The notes under the pieces: generated by a model
What the model was told of the DNA's origin: nothing
The model's database searches: none
The model's input: the letters and a program-made list of their open reading frames with translations, nothing else
Shown here: one piece after another, positions 25,602 to 33,795 of the stretch
Layout: each line of letters opens with the position of its first letter
Position numbering within the stretch: position 1 is the stretch's first letter
Assembly: GCF_013386165.1 (NCBI RefSeq)
Contig: NZ_JACAOS010000001.1
Span: forward strand, 49,300-113,299
DNA length: 64,000 nucleotides
From: Pseudomonas gingeri
Lineage (GTDB): Bacteria > Pseudomonadota > Gammaproteobacteria > Pseudomonadales > Pseudomonadaceae
Reading direction: 5' to 3'
Made by a program: the position numbers and the translations under genes

Positions 25602-26948
25602 CTACAAGGGGCGGCCGGCATTGATCCAGCTCTCGGTCTGCCTCATCGTCAATCGGTAGCGCGCGCAGTTGAAAGCCTCCAGCAACTTGAGTTCGCCTAG
25701 TAGCAATGGGCGTAACAACTGGACTTGATCCGGGGCCAGCGACAAGCTGGCGATGGCTTCTTCGTAGCCTTTGCCATCACGCACAATGGCGCCAATGGAC
25801 TCGTTCAGCGCTTCCCTGAATTGCACTCGAACGGGATCAGGCTTGCCCATGGCCTCCAGGGTCACTTCGTATTTCCTGATCGAGCGACGATAGGCCCATT
25901 CGAACAGGTCCGCAGCCAGCGACACATCCAGGTGCTCGTAGACGCCCATCATGGCGTAGGCATAATCCTGAACATCCACATCCAGAAAGGATAACGGTGC
26001 GCTGTTGTACAGCATCAAGGGCACGTTGGCCGCCAGGCGGCTCGTGCGTTTGTTGCCGTCGTCGAAGGGTTGCAGATAGGCCAGGTTGACCCACAGGAAG
26101 AAGGCGGACTCGACCGGGTTCTTGATCAGCCTGGCCTTTTCCAGGATGGATTCGAGCATTTCGCCGAGCAGGGACGGAACCTGGCTGGGTAGGTAGGTGG
26201 TATCGCTGATATTGACGACTTTCTGGCGAATGGTGCCGAGGCCACCGGGGTCGGCCAGCAGGTCCTGCATCAGCAGTGCGTGCAGGTTCTGGATCACGGG
26301 AGTGGTCAGGCCGTAGGTGGGGACGGCGTCGACCATGAACTCGATGGCGGCCTTGTGGTTGAGCAGCATGACGGCATCCAGATCGCCGCCGCTGGCGCCA
26401 CTCTTGAACAGCTCCTCTGTGGCGAGCAATGAGTAGCGGTTACCCTCCAGGCGCGAAGAGGACCAGGACAGGTCGATAAGCAGGGGCTCCAGTACTTTGC
26501 GGGCATAGGTGCCTGCAGGCTGTTGGCCGCGCATGCGTCCTTCTTCCATCAGGGTTGTGGCGAGTGATGTTGGCAGCAGCGAGGTCTGATTGGGGACGTA
26601 GTTGTCCACGAAGGTGCGTTGGTAGGTCACGGCATTTCGCGTGCCTAGTGGCTTTTCCAAAGTTTCCCGCAGAGACCGGCTCTGGCCGGACCACGTAAGG
26701 CCTGTACCGGTGGTGAGGTGGCTAGGGGCACTTTCGACGTCGTTGATACTGGCAAGTTTGTAGCGTGTCGAGCGCGTCCTACCTTCCTGAATCACCTCGC
26801 CGGAATCGACCAGTGCCTCAAGGTGCCGTTTTACAGTGGCTAAACTCGCGGAAACTTCGCTCTGTAGTTCGGTTGAGCTGGCCCAGGGTTGACCGTTTCG
26901 TGCACGCTGAGCCAAGGCGGCTAGAAGATGATGGGACGTGTCAGCCAT
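25602..26948 (-). CDS. Fic-domain protein with N-terminal winged helix and degenerate catalytic motif
   Basis: 448 residues. The N-terminus (about 5-65) is a winged helix: SSTELQSEVSASLATVKRHLEALVDSGEV. A Fic domain occupies about 130-380. The inhibitory helix motif SSSRLEGN with E168 is intact, but the catalytic motif reads QPFDDGNKRTSR (293-304): the histidine of HPFxxGNxRxxR is glutamine (codon CAA). The anion-binding GN and the terminal Arg are kept. Without the His, standard AMP transfer should be lost, so the protein may act mainly as a regulator. Directly upstream lies an array of seven 10-base repeats that its own winged helix could bind. Confidence 0.85.
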   Translation of the reverse strand: MADTSHHLLAALAQRARNGQPWASSTELQSEVSASLATVKRHLEALVDSGEVIQEGRTRSTRYKLASINDVESAPSHLTTGTGLTWSGQSRSLRETLEKPLGTRNAVTYQRTFVDNYVPNQTSLLPTSLATTLMEEGRMRGQQPAGTYARKVLEPLLIDLSWSSSRLEGNRYSLLATEELFKSGASGGDLDAVMLLNHKAAIEFMVDAVPTYGLTTPVIQNLHALLMQDLLADPGGLGTIRQKVVNISDTTYLPSQVPSLLGEMLESILEKARLIKNPVESAFFLWVNLAYLQPFDDGNKRTSRLAANVPLMLYNSAPLSFLDVDVQDYAYAMMGVYEHLDVSLAADLFEWAYRRSIRKYEVTLEAMGKPDPVRVQFREALNESIGAIVRDGKGYEEAIASLSLAPDQVQLLRPLLLGELKLLEAFNCARYRLTMRQTESWINAGRPL

Positions 26949-26960
26949 GGTATTCCCCTA

Positions 26961-27061
26961 TTACGGCTCATTTACAGCTCATCATAGCCGGTTATGGCTC
27001 ATTTTTGGTTGTTATGGCTCATTACAGCTCACTGTCGTACGTTAAAGCTCATTACAGCTCA
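26961..27061. repeat. array of seven decamer repeats TTAYNGCTCA in the fic promoter
   Basis: Decamers at 26961, 26972, 26992, 27012, 27022, 27042 and 27052 read TTACGGCTCA, TTACAGCTCA, TTATGGCTCA, TTATGGCTCA, TTACAGCTCA, TTAAAGCTCA and TTACAGCTCA. Steps are 11, 20, 20, 10, 20 and 10 bases, so all copies face the same side of the helix. The first is 12 bp from the fic start. This is too short for CRISPR and has no spacers. It fits a cooperative operator, probably for the winged-helix part of the Fic protein. Confidence 0.8.
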
Positions 27062-27169
27062 ACCCATCCGGGGGGAGGTGATTTTTACGTCGAATATGTA
27101 CGCCTGGAGAAGCATACATTTGCACACGTTTTTCCAGTTGCACCGGCTAAGTACGACAATTAGATTTTG

Positions 27170-27408
27170 ACCGTCGCTGCAAAATCAGCGATCGGGCTGG
27201 ACACCCGTGGTTTTCAAACGTAGTCGCACAGTGCCGTTCATGCGGTATTCTTGTGTTCGCTTTATGGCGGACTGTGCGCGGGACATCCTTGAGGGGTGTG
27301 CCGGGTCCTACGTTCCCGGTTGTCCACCTGCGTACAGTTCGCCACCTTTTCGCTGGACACGAAAATGTACGAACTCCTTGAGGTATTTCTTACGTAGGAG
27401 TTTTACCT
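27170..27408 (+). promoter_or_regulatory. structured conserved leader of DUF6124 gene (copy B)
   Basis: Aligns with leader A over about 190 bases. The first stem is TCGCTG/CAGCGA (27174-27191), where copy A has TCACTG/CAGTGA: both sides changed together. The terminator-position hairpin also exists here (AGTGCCG/CGGTATT, with G-U pairs), without a full T-run. The shared cores CTTTATGGCGG, CTGTGCGC, CCGGGTCCTACG and CCTGCGTACAG follow. The locus-specific word is GCTGGACAC at 27196-27204 and again at 27352-27360, with the inverse TGTCCA at 27321-27326 between them. Confidence 0.6.
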
Positions 27409-27852
27409 GTGACCAAGAAAATCACCCCTGACCCACCTTGCACCTCCAAAGGCTCGAAGCCGGGCGATGAAAGGGCCCTCCTCCGTGGTGGTGTTGATGG
27501 CACCAACGGCCCCGTAAAATCGGTACAGTCCGATACAGCCAGACTGCTTGATACCCTCGCTTTAACCGTATCCAAAACCGTCAATTACGCTGACCCTCTC
27601 AGGCCCACGATTTTTGCCATCCAGCCTGGCGTCAAGGCTCAGGATGCGCTGATATACGTTTCGAAATTGCTCGAAGCGGCCGAACTGAACGGTGACGAAA
27701 TCAGCTTGCATACGAATCCGGTGGAGCGCTCTTTGTTCTGGGGCATGCTCCACTCGGTAGAAATGGCGCGGGCTGTGGTGGATGCTCTGCTTGAGGGCTC
27801 ATCCTCACCCCAGGGTGCTTCACCTGTATTAGGCGACCATCCATTGGGTTGA
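27409..27852 (+). CDS. DUF6124-family small protein
   Basis: 147 residues from a GTG start with TAGGAG eight bases upstream. It starts MTKKITPDPP, has a variable hydrophilic N-terminal third, then ALIYVSKLLEAAELNGDEI and a hydrophobic helix SLFWGMLHSVEMARAVVDALLEG. This two-helix pattern resembles the DUF6124 gene at 17614 and many uncharacterised Pseudomonas proteins. Function is unknown. The gene is in an accessory stretch next to the Fic gene and a decayed nuclease gene. Confidence 0.7.
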   Translation: MTKKITPDPPCTSKGSKPGDERALLRGGVDGTNGPVKSVQSDTARLLDTLALTVSKTVNYADPLRPTIFAIQPGVKAQDALIYVSKLLEAAELNGDEISLHTNPVERSLFWGMLHSVEMARAVVDALLEGSSSPQGASPVLGDHPLG

Positions 27853-28131
27853 AGTGGCGCATCCTGTGACTGGAACTTCAGCCACGCTGTTGGAGCGACA
27901 AAACGGTACGCGGTACTACTACCGTTTGCTGGCCAGTCAGGACCCTCGTGGAGCAGGAGGCCAAGCAGATTTTCCCTGATGTCTAGCATCTGCTGATCAG
28001 TTGCATCACATGGGCTATTACTCAATAATCCACTCAACAACTAACCCTCACGACCGGCGTGGCTTGACCATCTGGTTGGAGGGGGAAAAAGCCGGCACTA
28101 GCCGGTTTTTTCATTTCTGGAGAACGAGAAA
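27853..28131. other. intergenic stretch after DUF6124 gene
   Basis: About 280 bases without a supported gene. A short open frame reading ERQNGTRYYYRLLASQDP may be a relic but has no recognisable parent. A terminator is at 28086-28111. Confidence 0.5.
28086..28111. terminator. Rho-independent terminator
   Basis: AAAAAGCCGGC-ACTA-GCCGGTTTTTT is a symmetric stem with A and T runs, so it would work in both directions. It probably ends the DUF6124 transcript. Confidence 0.8.
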
Positions 28132-28518
28132 ATGCAGGAATCGCCAGAGCTAGAGACTCTGCGCACTCGCATCTACATCGATGGATTGTCGTTGATGTGT
28201 TGCAGGTAGAAACCTGCCGGGAGATCGGCCGTTACATCGTCGAGTTCGAACCGGGTGGCGAGACGCGTGCGGTCTATGGCAAGAAGCTGCTGTTGACCTT
28301 GGCCAAGGTGCTGAGCGCTGAGCTCGGCAAGGGCTTTGACGCGACAAATCTGCGTCATATACGTGGATTTTTTCTGGCCTTTCCAAAATACGACGCACTG
28401 CGTCGCGAATTGAGCTGGGCGCATTACCGCACGTTACTCAAGGGTCGAGTCGGATCGTGAGCGGGCCTGGCTTGAACATGACCGGTTCCTTACCCAGTTA
28501 AAACTCGGGTCACAATGA
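28132..28518 (+). pseudogene. decayed DUF1016 (YhcG-type) nuclease, N-terminal fragment
   Basis: Three consecutive frames carry one protein: MQESPELETLRTRI in the first, ETCREIGRYIVEFEPGGETR through LRRELSWAHYRTLL in the second (28197-28460) and VESDRERAWLEHDRFLTQLK in the third, ending at 28518. The central part matches the DUF1016 N-terminal domain of YhcG proteins (CREIGRYIVEFEQGG, NLRYMRGFFLAFP, LSWTHYR). Two frameshifts and loss of the C-terminal PD-(D/E)XK nuclease domain make a functional product unlikely. An RBS-like GGAG and an ATG remain in front. Confidence 0.75.
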
Positions 28519-28545
28519 ATCACAGTGAGGGCTACTGGATAAGAA

Positions 28546-28577
28546 AACCCCCGTATCACTGCGTGAGTACGGGGGTT
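28546..28577. terminator. hairpin terminator downstream of ychF
   Basis: AACCCCCGTA and TACGGGGGTT form a 10-bp stem. On the minus strand it ends GGGGGTTTTCTT, suiting termination of the ychF transcript. Confidence 0.8.
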
Positions 28578-28615
28578 CAGTTTCCGTTAGCGTCCGCCGG
28601 AATCCGGCTCTTCGC

Positions 28616-29716
28616 TTACACGTTAAAACGGAAGTGCATCACATCGCCGTCTTTAACGATGTATTCCTTGCCTTCCAGACGCCATTTACCGGCTTCCTTG
28701 GTCCCGGCCTCACCCTTGTACTGGATGAAGTCGTTGTAGGCGATCACTTCGGCGCGGATAAAGCCTTTCTCGAAGTCGGTGTGGATCACGCCGGCCGCTT
28801 GTGGCGCGGTGGCGCCGACTTTGACGGTCCAGGCCCGCACTTCTTCAACGCCAGCGGTGAAGTAGGTCTGCAGGTGGAGCATTTCGTAGCCGGCACGGAT
28901 CACACGGTTCAGGCCAGGCTCTTCCAGGCCCAGGGCCTCGAGGAACATGTCCTTCTCTTCACCGTCGTCGAGCTCGGCGATTTCCGCTTCGATCTTGTTG
29001 CACACCGGTACCACCACCGCGCCTTCTTCTTCGGCAATGGCCCGAACCACGTCCAGGTGCGGGTTGTTCTCGAAGCCGTCTTCAGCCACGTTGGCGATGT
29101 ACATCACCGGCTTGGTGGTCAGCAGGTGGAAGCCCTTGATCACCGCCTTTTCGTCGGTGCTCATGTTCTTCATCAGGCTGCGCGCCGGCTTGCCTTCGGT
29201 GAAGTGGGCGATCAGCTGCTCCAGCAGGCCCTTTTGCACCACGGCGTCCTTGTCACCGCCCTTGGCGTTACGCGCAACTTTCTGCAGTTGCTTCTCGCAG
29301 CTGTCGAGGTCGGCGAAGATCAGCTCCAGGTCGATGATCTCGATGTCGCGCTTGGGGTCGACGCTGTTGGAGACGTGAATCACGTTCTCGTCTTCAAAGC
29401 AGCGGACCACGTGGGCGATGGCATCGGTCTCGCGGATGTTGGCGAGGAACTTGTTGCCCAGGCCTTCACCCTTCGAGGCGCCCGCCACCAAGCCGGCGAT
29501 GTCGACGAATTCCATGGTGGTCGGCAGGATGCGCTTGGGATTGACGATCTCGGCCAGGGCCTGCAGGCGCGGGTCGGGCATCGGCACGATACCGCTGTTC
29601 GGCTCGATGGTGCAGAAGGGGAAGTTCTCCGCTGCAATACCGGATTTGGTCAGGGCGTTGAACAGGGTGGATTTGCCGACGTTGGGCAGGCCGACGATGC
29701 CGCAGTTGAATCCCAT
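28616..29716 (-). CDS. ychF: redox-regulated ATPase YchF (Obg family)
   Basis: 366 residues, close to the usual 363. P-loop GLPNVGKST (8-16), switch-region [17 protein letters not shown], and the G4-position NVAED instead of NKxD, the change that makes YchF prefer ATP over GTP. The C-terminal TGS domain ends [17 protein letters not shown]. It binds ribosomes and acts in translation and oxidative-stress response. It lies 22 bp after pth, as in other pseudomonads, and is followed by a strong hairpin. Confidence 0.97.
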   Translation of the reverse strand: MGFNCGIVGLPNVGKSTLFNALTKSGIAAENFPFCTIEPNSGIVPMPDPRLQALAEIVNPKRILPTTMEFVDIAGLVAGASKGEGLGNKFLANIRETDAIAHVVRCFEDENVIHVSNSVDPKRDIEIIDLELIFADLDSCEKQLQKVARNAKGGDKDAVVQKGLLEQLIAHFTEGKPARSLMKNMSTDEKAVIKGFHLLTTKPVMYIANVAEDGFENNPHLDVVRAIAEEEGAVVVPVCNKIEAEIAELDDGEEKDMFLEALGLEEPGLNRVIRAGYEMLHLQTYFTAGVEEVRAWTVKVGATAPQAAGVIHTDFEKGFIRAEVIAYNDFIQYKGEAGTKEAGKWRLEGKEYIVKDGDVMHFRFNV

Positions 29717-29738
29717 GGTGTTTCCCCTCGGGTAAGAG

Positions 29739-30323
29739 TCAGGCCTTCTGGCTGTGCAGGTTTTTCATCGCGCGGTTCCATTCCCCGGCGAGGATATCCG
29801 GCAGCACGCCGAGGGCAAAATCGATGCTGGCATCGAGCTTTTCCTGTTCGGCGCGTGGCGCACGACCCAGGACGAAATTTGAAACCATACTGGCAACGCC
29901 CGGGTGGCCAATGCCAAGCCGCAAGCGGTGAAAGGTATTCTGGTTGCCGAGCTGCGCGATGATGTCACGCAGACCGTTGTGCCCGCCGTGTCCGCCGCCC
30001 TGTTTGAGCTTGGCGACGCCGGGAGGCAAGTCCAGCTCGTCGTGGGCCACCAGGATTTCTTCAGGCGTAATGCGGAAGAATCCAGCCAATGCCGAGACGG
30101 CCTGGCCGCTACGGTTCATGTAGGTGGTGGGAATCAACAGACGAACATCCTGACCCTGGTGACTGAAGCGCCCGGTCAGGCCGAAATATTTGCGATCGGC
30201 CACCAGGTTGACACCTTGGGCGTGGGCGATGCGCTCAACAAAAAGGGCCCCCGCGTTATGCCGGGTCTGTTCGTATTCGGTGCCTGGATTTCCCAGGCCA
30301 ACGATCAGTTTGATGGCAGTCAC
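29739..30323 (-). CDS. pth: peptidyl-tRNA hydrolase
   Basis: 194 residues with a GTG start preceded by AGGAAGGG. The N-terminus [21 protein letters not shown] holds the catalytic His; [10 protein letters not shown], the catalytic Asp in [12 protein letters not shown] and [13 protein letters not shown] complete the site. It releases tRNA from prematurely dropped peptidyl-tRNA. It sits between rplY and ychF, the conserved order. The 171 bases upstream to rplY contain no gene. Confidence 0.97.
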   Translation of the reverse strand: MTAIKLIVGLGNPGTEYEQTRHNAGALFVERIAHAQGVNLVADRKYFGLTGRFSHQGQDVRLLIPTTYMNRSGQAVSALAGFFRITPEEILVAHDELDLPPGVAKLKQGGGHGGHNGLRDIIAQLGNQNTFHRLRLGIGHPGVASMVSNFVLGRAPRAEQEKLDASIDFALGVLPDILAGEWNRAMKNLHSQKA

Positions 30324-30494
30324 GACAGGGGCCCTTCCTAGGAGTTGTGGATAACATCGCGGCTAATCAGCATAGCGGCGAACGTGGACGAAACATGCTC
30401 ATTTTCATGATGCAAACTTCGCGACCCCGCCCGCTTTACTCGCTACTTGCCAGCTCGCGATGTTTCCATGACTCCGACGTTGCGGAGTAAAAAA

Positions 30495-31085
30495 TTACTC
30501 GGCAGCGGCTTCTGGTGCAACACGTGGCGCGTGAACGTTGGCAACAGCCAGGTCGTTACCGTGGGCCAGTGCGACGAACTCAACGCCTTTCGGAGCTTTG
30601 AGGTCCGACAGGTGAATGATCGAACCGACTTCGGCATTAGCCAGGTCGACTTCGATGAATTCAGGCAGGTCTTTTGGCAGGCAGGTGACTTCGACTTCGG
30701 CCACAACGTGGGAAATCTCGCCGCCTTTCTTGACTGCTGCTGCTTCGTTGATGAAGTGCACAGGTACGTGAGCCGACAGTTTCTGACCGGCAACAACGCG
30801 GACGAAGTCAGCGTGCAGCACGTGGCCTTTAGCCGGGTGACGTTGCAGAGCTTTGATGATGACGTTCTGCTTGGTGCCGCCAACGTTCAGCTCGATGATG
30901 TGGCTGTAAGCCGCTTCGTTTTCGAGCAGTTTGGCAACTTCTTTGGCCAGCATGCTGATGGATTCAGGGGCTTTTTCGCCACCGTAAACTACAGCTGGAA
31001 CCAGGCTTGCGAGACGACGCAGGCGGCGGCTCGCACCTTTCCCCAGGTCGGAACGCACTTCAGCATTCAGGGTAAAATCGTTCAT
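30495..31085 (-). CDS. rplY: 50S ribosomal protein L25, long (CTC) form
   Basis: 196 residues from the ATG at 31085 ([24 protein letters not shown]), which has GGAGAG seven bases upstream. The N-terminal domain binds 5S rRNA; the C-terminal beta domain (from about 100, [19 protein letters not shown]) makes it the CTC/TL5 type rather than the 95-residue E. coli form. It follows prs, with a strong terminator hairpin between them, so part of the transcription probably starts in the gap. Confidence 0.96.
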   Translation of the reverse strand: MNDFTLNAEVRSDLGKGASRRLRRLASLVPAVVYGGEKAPESISMLAKEVAKLLENEAAYSHIIELNVGGTKQNVIIKALQRHPAKGHVLHADFVRVVAGQKLSAHVPVHFINEAAAVKKGGEISHVVAEVEVTCLPKDLPEFIEVDLANAEVGSIIHLSDLKAPKGVEFVALAHGNDLAVANVHAPRVAPEAAAE

Positions 31086-31150
31086 GTTGACTCTCCAAAT
31101 TAACCACATCCGCCCCAGCGTTTGCGACCAGCGCTAAAGGCGGTATGGGC

Positions 31151-31186
31151 AAAAAAGCCCCGCCCCAACAGGTGTTGGGGCGGGGC
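31151..31186 (-). terminator. strong Rho-independent terminator after prs
   Basis: A 14-bp perfect stem (GCCCCGCCCCAACA with its complement, 2-base loop) followed on the minus strand by six T residues. It separates prs from rplY. Confidence 0.92.
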
Positions 31187-31223
31187 GCTTTTCGTCAGCG
31201 AGAGATCCGATAGGGCAGGGCCC

Positions 31224-32165
31224 TTAGCGGAACATCGCGCTGATCGATTCTTCGTTGCTGATGCGGCGAACCGCTTCGGCGACTACCGGTGCGATATCCA
31301 GTTGACGGATACGCGCACAGGCTTGTGCTGCAGCGGACAGCGGGATGGTGTTAGTCACCACCAGCTCGTCCAGCACGGAATTTTCAATATTCTCGATCGC
31401 GCGACCCGACAGCACAGGGTGTGTGCAGTAGGCAAAGACCTTGGCAGCGCCATGTTCCTTGAGGGCTTTCGCCGCGTGGCACAAGGTGCCGGCGGTATCG
31501 ACCATGTCATCGACGAGAATACAGGTGCGGCCTTCGACATCACCGATGATGTGCATCACTTCGGAGTGGTTGGCCTTCTCACGACGTTTGTCGATGATGC
31601 CCAGATCCACGCCCAGGGACTTGGCAACCGCACGTGCACGCACGACGCCACCAATGTCCGGAGACACAATCATCAGATTTTCGAAGCGTTGATCTTCGAT
31701 GTCATCCACCAGAACGGGGGAGCCGTAGATGTTATCTACCGGAATATCGAAGAAACCCTGAATCTGGTCTGCGTGCAGGTCAACCGTGAGAACACGGTCG
31801 ATGCCGACGACGGTGAGCATGTCAGCAACGACTTTCGCGCTGATAGCCACACGCGCGGAACGCGGACGGCGATCCTGACGGGCATAACCAAAGTAAGGGA
31901 TCACCGCAGTGATTCGAGTGGCTGAGGAACGGCGGAAGGCATCAGCCATCACGACGAGTTCCATCAGGTTATCGTTGGTCGGAGCGCAAGTCGGCTGAAT
32001 AATGAAGACGTCTTTACCGCGGACGTTTTCATTGATCTCGGCAGTAATTTCGCCGTCGGAGAACTTACCGACAGAGATGTCACCGAGAGGGATATGCAGC
32101 TGACGTACAACACGCCGAGCCAGATCGGGGTTAGCGTTCCCCGTAAAGACCATCATCTTGGACAC
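31224..32165 (-). CDS. prs: ribose-phosphate pyrophosphokinase
   Basis: 313 residues from the GTG at 32165 ([17 protein letters not shown] follows), the same length and start as P. aeruginosa Prs; the open frame upstream runs into tRNA-Gln. Hallmarks are [26 protein letters not shown], the metal and ribose-phosphate site [13 protein letters not shown] and the PRPP loop [12 protein letters not shown]. It makes PRPP from ribose 5-phosphate and ATP for nucleotide, His and Trp synthesis. Confidence 0.97.
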   Translation of the reverse strand: MSKMMVFTGNANPDLARRVVRQLHIPLGDISVGKFSDGEITAEINENVRGKDVFIIQPTCAPTNDNLMELVVMADAFRRSSATRITAVIPYFGYARQDRRPRSARVAISAKVVADMLTVVGIDRVLTVDLHADQIQGFFDIPVDNIYGSPVLVDDIEDQRFENLMIVSPDIGGVVRARAVAKSLGVDLGIIDKRREKANHSEVMHIIGDVEGRTCILVDDMVDTAGTLCHAAKALKEHGAAKVFAYCTHPVLSGRAIENIENSVLDELVVTNTIPLSAAAQACARIRQLDIAPVVAEAVRRISNEESISAMFR

Positions 32166-32211
32166 GCGCAGTACCTGAAGGCTGAGGGTAACCTGGATGA
32201 GTATAGGAAAA

Positions 32212-32286
32212 TGGCAGGGGCGGCTGGATTCGAACCAACGCATGGCAGGATCAAAACCTGCTGCCTTACCGCTTGGCGACGCCCCT
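32212..32286 (-). tRNA. tRNA-Gln (TTG)
   Basis: 75 bases including encoded CCA. Acceptor stem AGGGGCG/CGCCCCT, D-arm TCGCCAAGCGGTAAGGCA, anticodon arm CAGGTTTTGATCCTG with anticodon TTG, T-loop GGTTCGAATCC. It lies between ispE and prs, the position it has in other Pseudomonas, and is probably processed from a common transcript. Confidence 0.95.
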
Positions 32287-32320
32287 GTATCTGTTGCAAC
32301 GAGTACCCAGTACTCGATTC

Positions 32321-33172
32321 CTAGAGCAGACTCTGTAGCGTGCGATGCAACATCGAAACGTTGCTTCCCTTTGCCACAAACCCTGTTTGGGTCTCTGTAA
32401 GAAGGGCCGAGACTTTATCAGCTTCAGCTTTGTTTGGGAAGGCCCCAAACACACAACTTCCAGTGCCGGTTAGCTTTGCTTCGGTAAATTTACCTAACAA
32501 ATTCAAAGCGTTACGTACCTCTGGATAACGCCTTGCGACAACCGGCAAGCAGTCATTACGACTGTTTCCCTTGGGAACGGGGCGCACTTTAATGGGCGCG
32601 GAGTCACGTGTCAACAGCGGATCGGAAAAAATTTCTGCTGTACTTACAGAGACTTGCGGGACGAGCACGACATACCACGGTTCTTCGGGGTCTACCGGGG
32701 TGAGTTTTTCCCCCACGCCCTCGGCAAAAGCCGCGTGCCCACGGACGAAAACCGGCACGTCGGCGCCCAGTGTCAGGCCCAGGACGGCCAGGCGATCCTC
32801 GTCCCAGCCCAGTTGCCAGAGGTGATTGAGGCCGAGCAGGGTGGTCGCGGCATTCGAGCTGCCGCCGCCGATGCCGCCGCCCATGGGCAGGATTTTCTCG
32901 ATCCAGATATCCACGCCCAAGGCGCTGCCCGATTGTTCCTGGAGTTTTTTCGCGGCGCGCACGATCAGGTTGCTGTCGTGGGGTACGCCTTCGAATTCGG
33001 TGTGCAACTGGATCACGCCATCGTCACGCAGGGCGAAACTCAGTTCATCGCCATAGTCGAGAAACTGAAACAGCGTTTGCAGCTCGTGATAACCGTCTTC
33101 ACGGCGACCGAGGATGTGCAGCATCAGATTGAGCTTGGCCGGCGACGGCAGCGTCAGGCGGGCAGTGCTCAT
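32321..33172 (-). CDS. ispE: 4-diphosphocytidyl-2-C-methyl-D-erythritol kinase
   Basis: 283 residues, normal length. GHMP-kinase features: [23 protein letters not shown] at the N-terminus and the ATP loop [14 protein letters not shown], with [20 protein letters not shown] later. It phosphorylates CDP-methylerythritol in the MEP isoprenoid pathway. It starts one base after the lolB stop, so translation is coupled to lolB. Confidence 0.97.
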   Translation of the reverse strand: MSTARLTLPSPAKLNLMLHILGRREDGYHELQTLFQFLDYGDELSFALRDDGVIQLHTEFEGVPHDSNLIVRAAKKLQEQSGSALGVDIWIEKILPMGGGIGGGSSNAATTLLGLNHLWQLGWDEDRLAVLGLTLGADVPVFVRGHAAFAEGVGEKLTPVDPEEPWYVVLVPQVSVSTAEIFSDPLLTRDSAPIKVRPVPKGNSRNDCLPVVARRYPEVRNALNLLGKFTEAKLTGTGSCVFGAFPNKAEADKVSALLTETQTGFVAKGSNVSMLHRTLQSLL

Positions 33173-33173
33173 G

Positions 33174-33791
33174 TCACTGGCCCAGCTGGCGCGGCTGCCA
33201 GTCCTTGATCACCAGGGTCACGTCGAGGTCGCGACCGTGCAGCTTGACGCGCTCGGGCAACCAGTAACCGTTCTGCTCGCTGTAGCTCAGGTACTCGACC
33301 TGCCAGCCGTCCTGTTCGAGGGAGGCCAGGCGGCTGTCGTTGTCCAGGCTCAGGCGGCTTTTGCTGTCTGGCGCGGGCAGGCCACGGACCCACCAGACCA
33401 GATGCGACACCGGCAACTCCCAGCCCATTTGTTCCTTGAGCAGGGCTTCGGGGGTGGGCGCGGTGTAGCGGCCCTGGTTGGCGACTTCCAGGCTGACCTG
33501 GCCGGGACGTCCGGTCAGGCGCGCCGCGCCGCGACCCAGCGGGCCGGACAGGCGGATATCGTAGTAATCCTGGCGTTGCAGCCAGAACAGGGTGCCGCTG
33601 CCGGAATCCTGCGGCGCGCGGATACCGACCTTGCCATTGATCTGCCAGCCGTCGAGGCTGCTCAATTGCTGTTTGTGTTTGGCCCACAGGGCCGGGTCAC
33701 CGTGACCTTCGACCGACTCACGGGCGCCGAAGCCCGCACAACCGGCGAGCAGGGCGATCAGGCTGAAAACAACGAGGTGGCGCAAAAACAT
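33174..33791 (-). CDS. lolB: outer-membrane lipoprotein receptor LolB
   Basis: 205 residues. A lipoprotein signal peptide [18 protein letters not shown] carries the lipobox with the cysteine at 18. The mature part has [22 protein letters not shown] and [14 protein letters not shown], typical of LolB. It accepts lipoproteins from LolA and inserts them into the outer membrane. It follows lbcA, itself a lipoprotein gene, by four bases. Confidence 0.96.
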   Translation of the reverse strand: MFLRHLVVFSLIALLAGCAGFGARESVEGHGDPALWAKHKQQLSSLDGWQINGKVGIRAPQDSGSGTLFWLQRQDYYDIRLSGPLGRGAARLTGRPGQVSLEVANQGRYTAPTPEALLKEQMGWELPVSHLVWWVRGLPAPDSKSRLSLDNDSRLASLEQDGWQVEYLSYSEQNGYWLPERVKLHGRDLDVTLVIKDWQPRQLGQ

Positions 33792-33795
33792 AAGC

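Noticed and set aside
26961..27061. CRISPR array reading of the decamer repeats
   Set aside because: Repeats are only 10 bases, many are directly adjacent, and there are no uniform spacers or cas genes.
27854..27979. Short frame reading ERQNGTRYYYRLLASQDP as a gene fragment
   Set aside because: No recognisable parent family, no RBS and only ~40 codons.
30471..30488. Hairpin ACTCCG/CGGAGT just after rplY
   Set aside because: The T-run precedes the stem on the transcribed strand, so it is not an intrinsic terminator.
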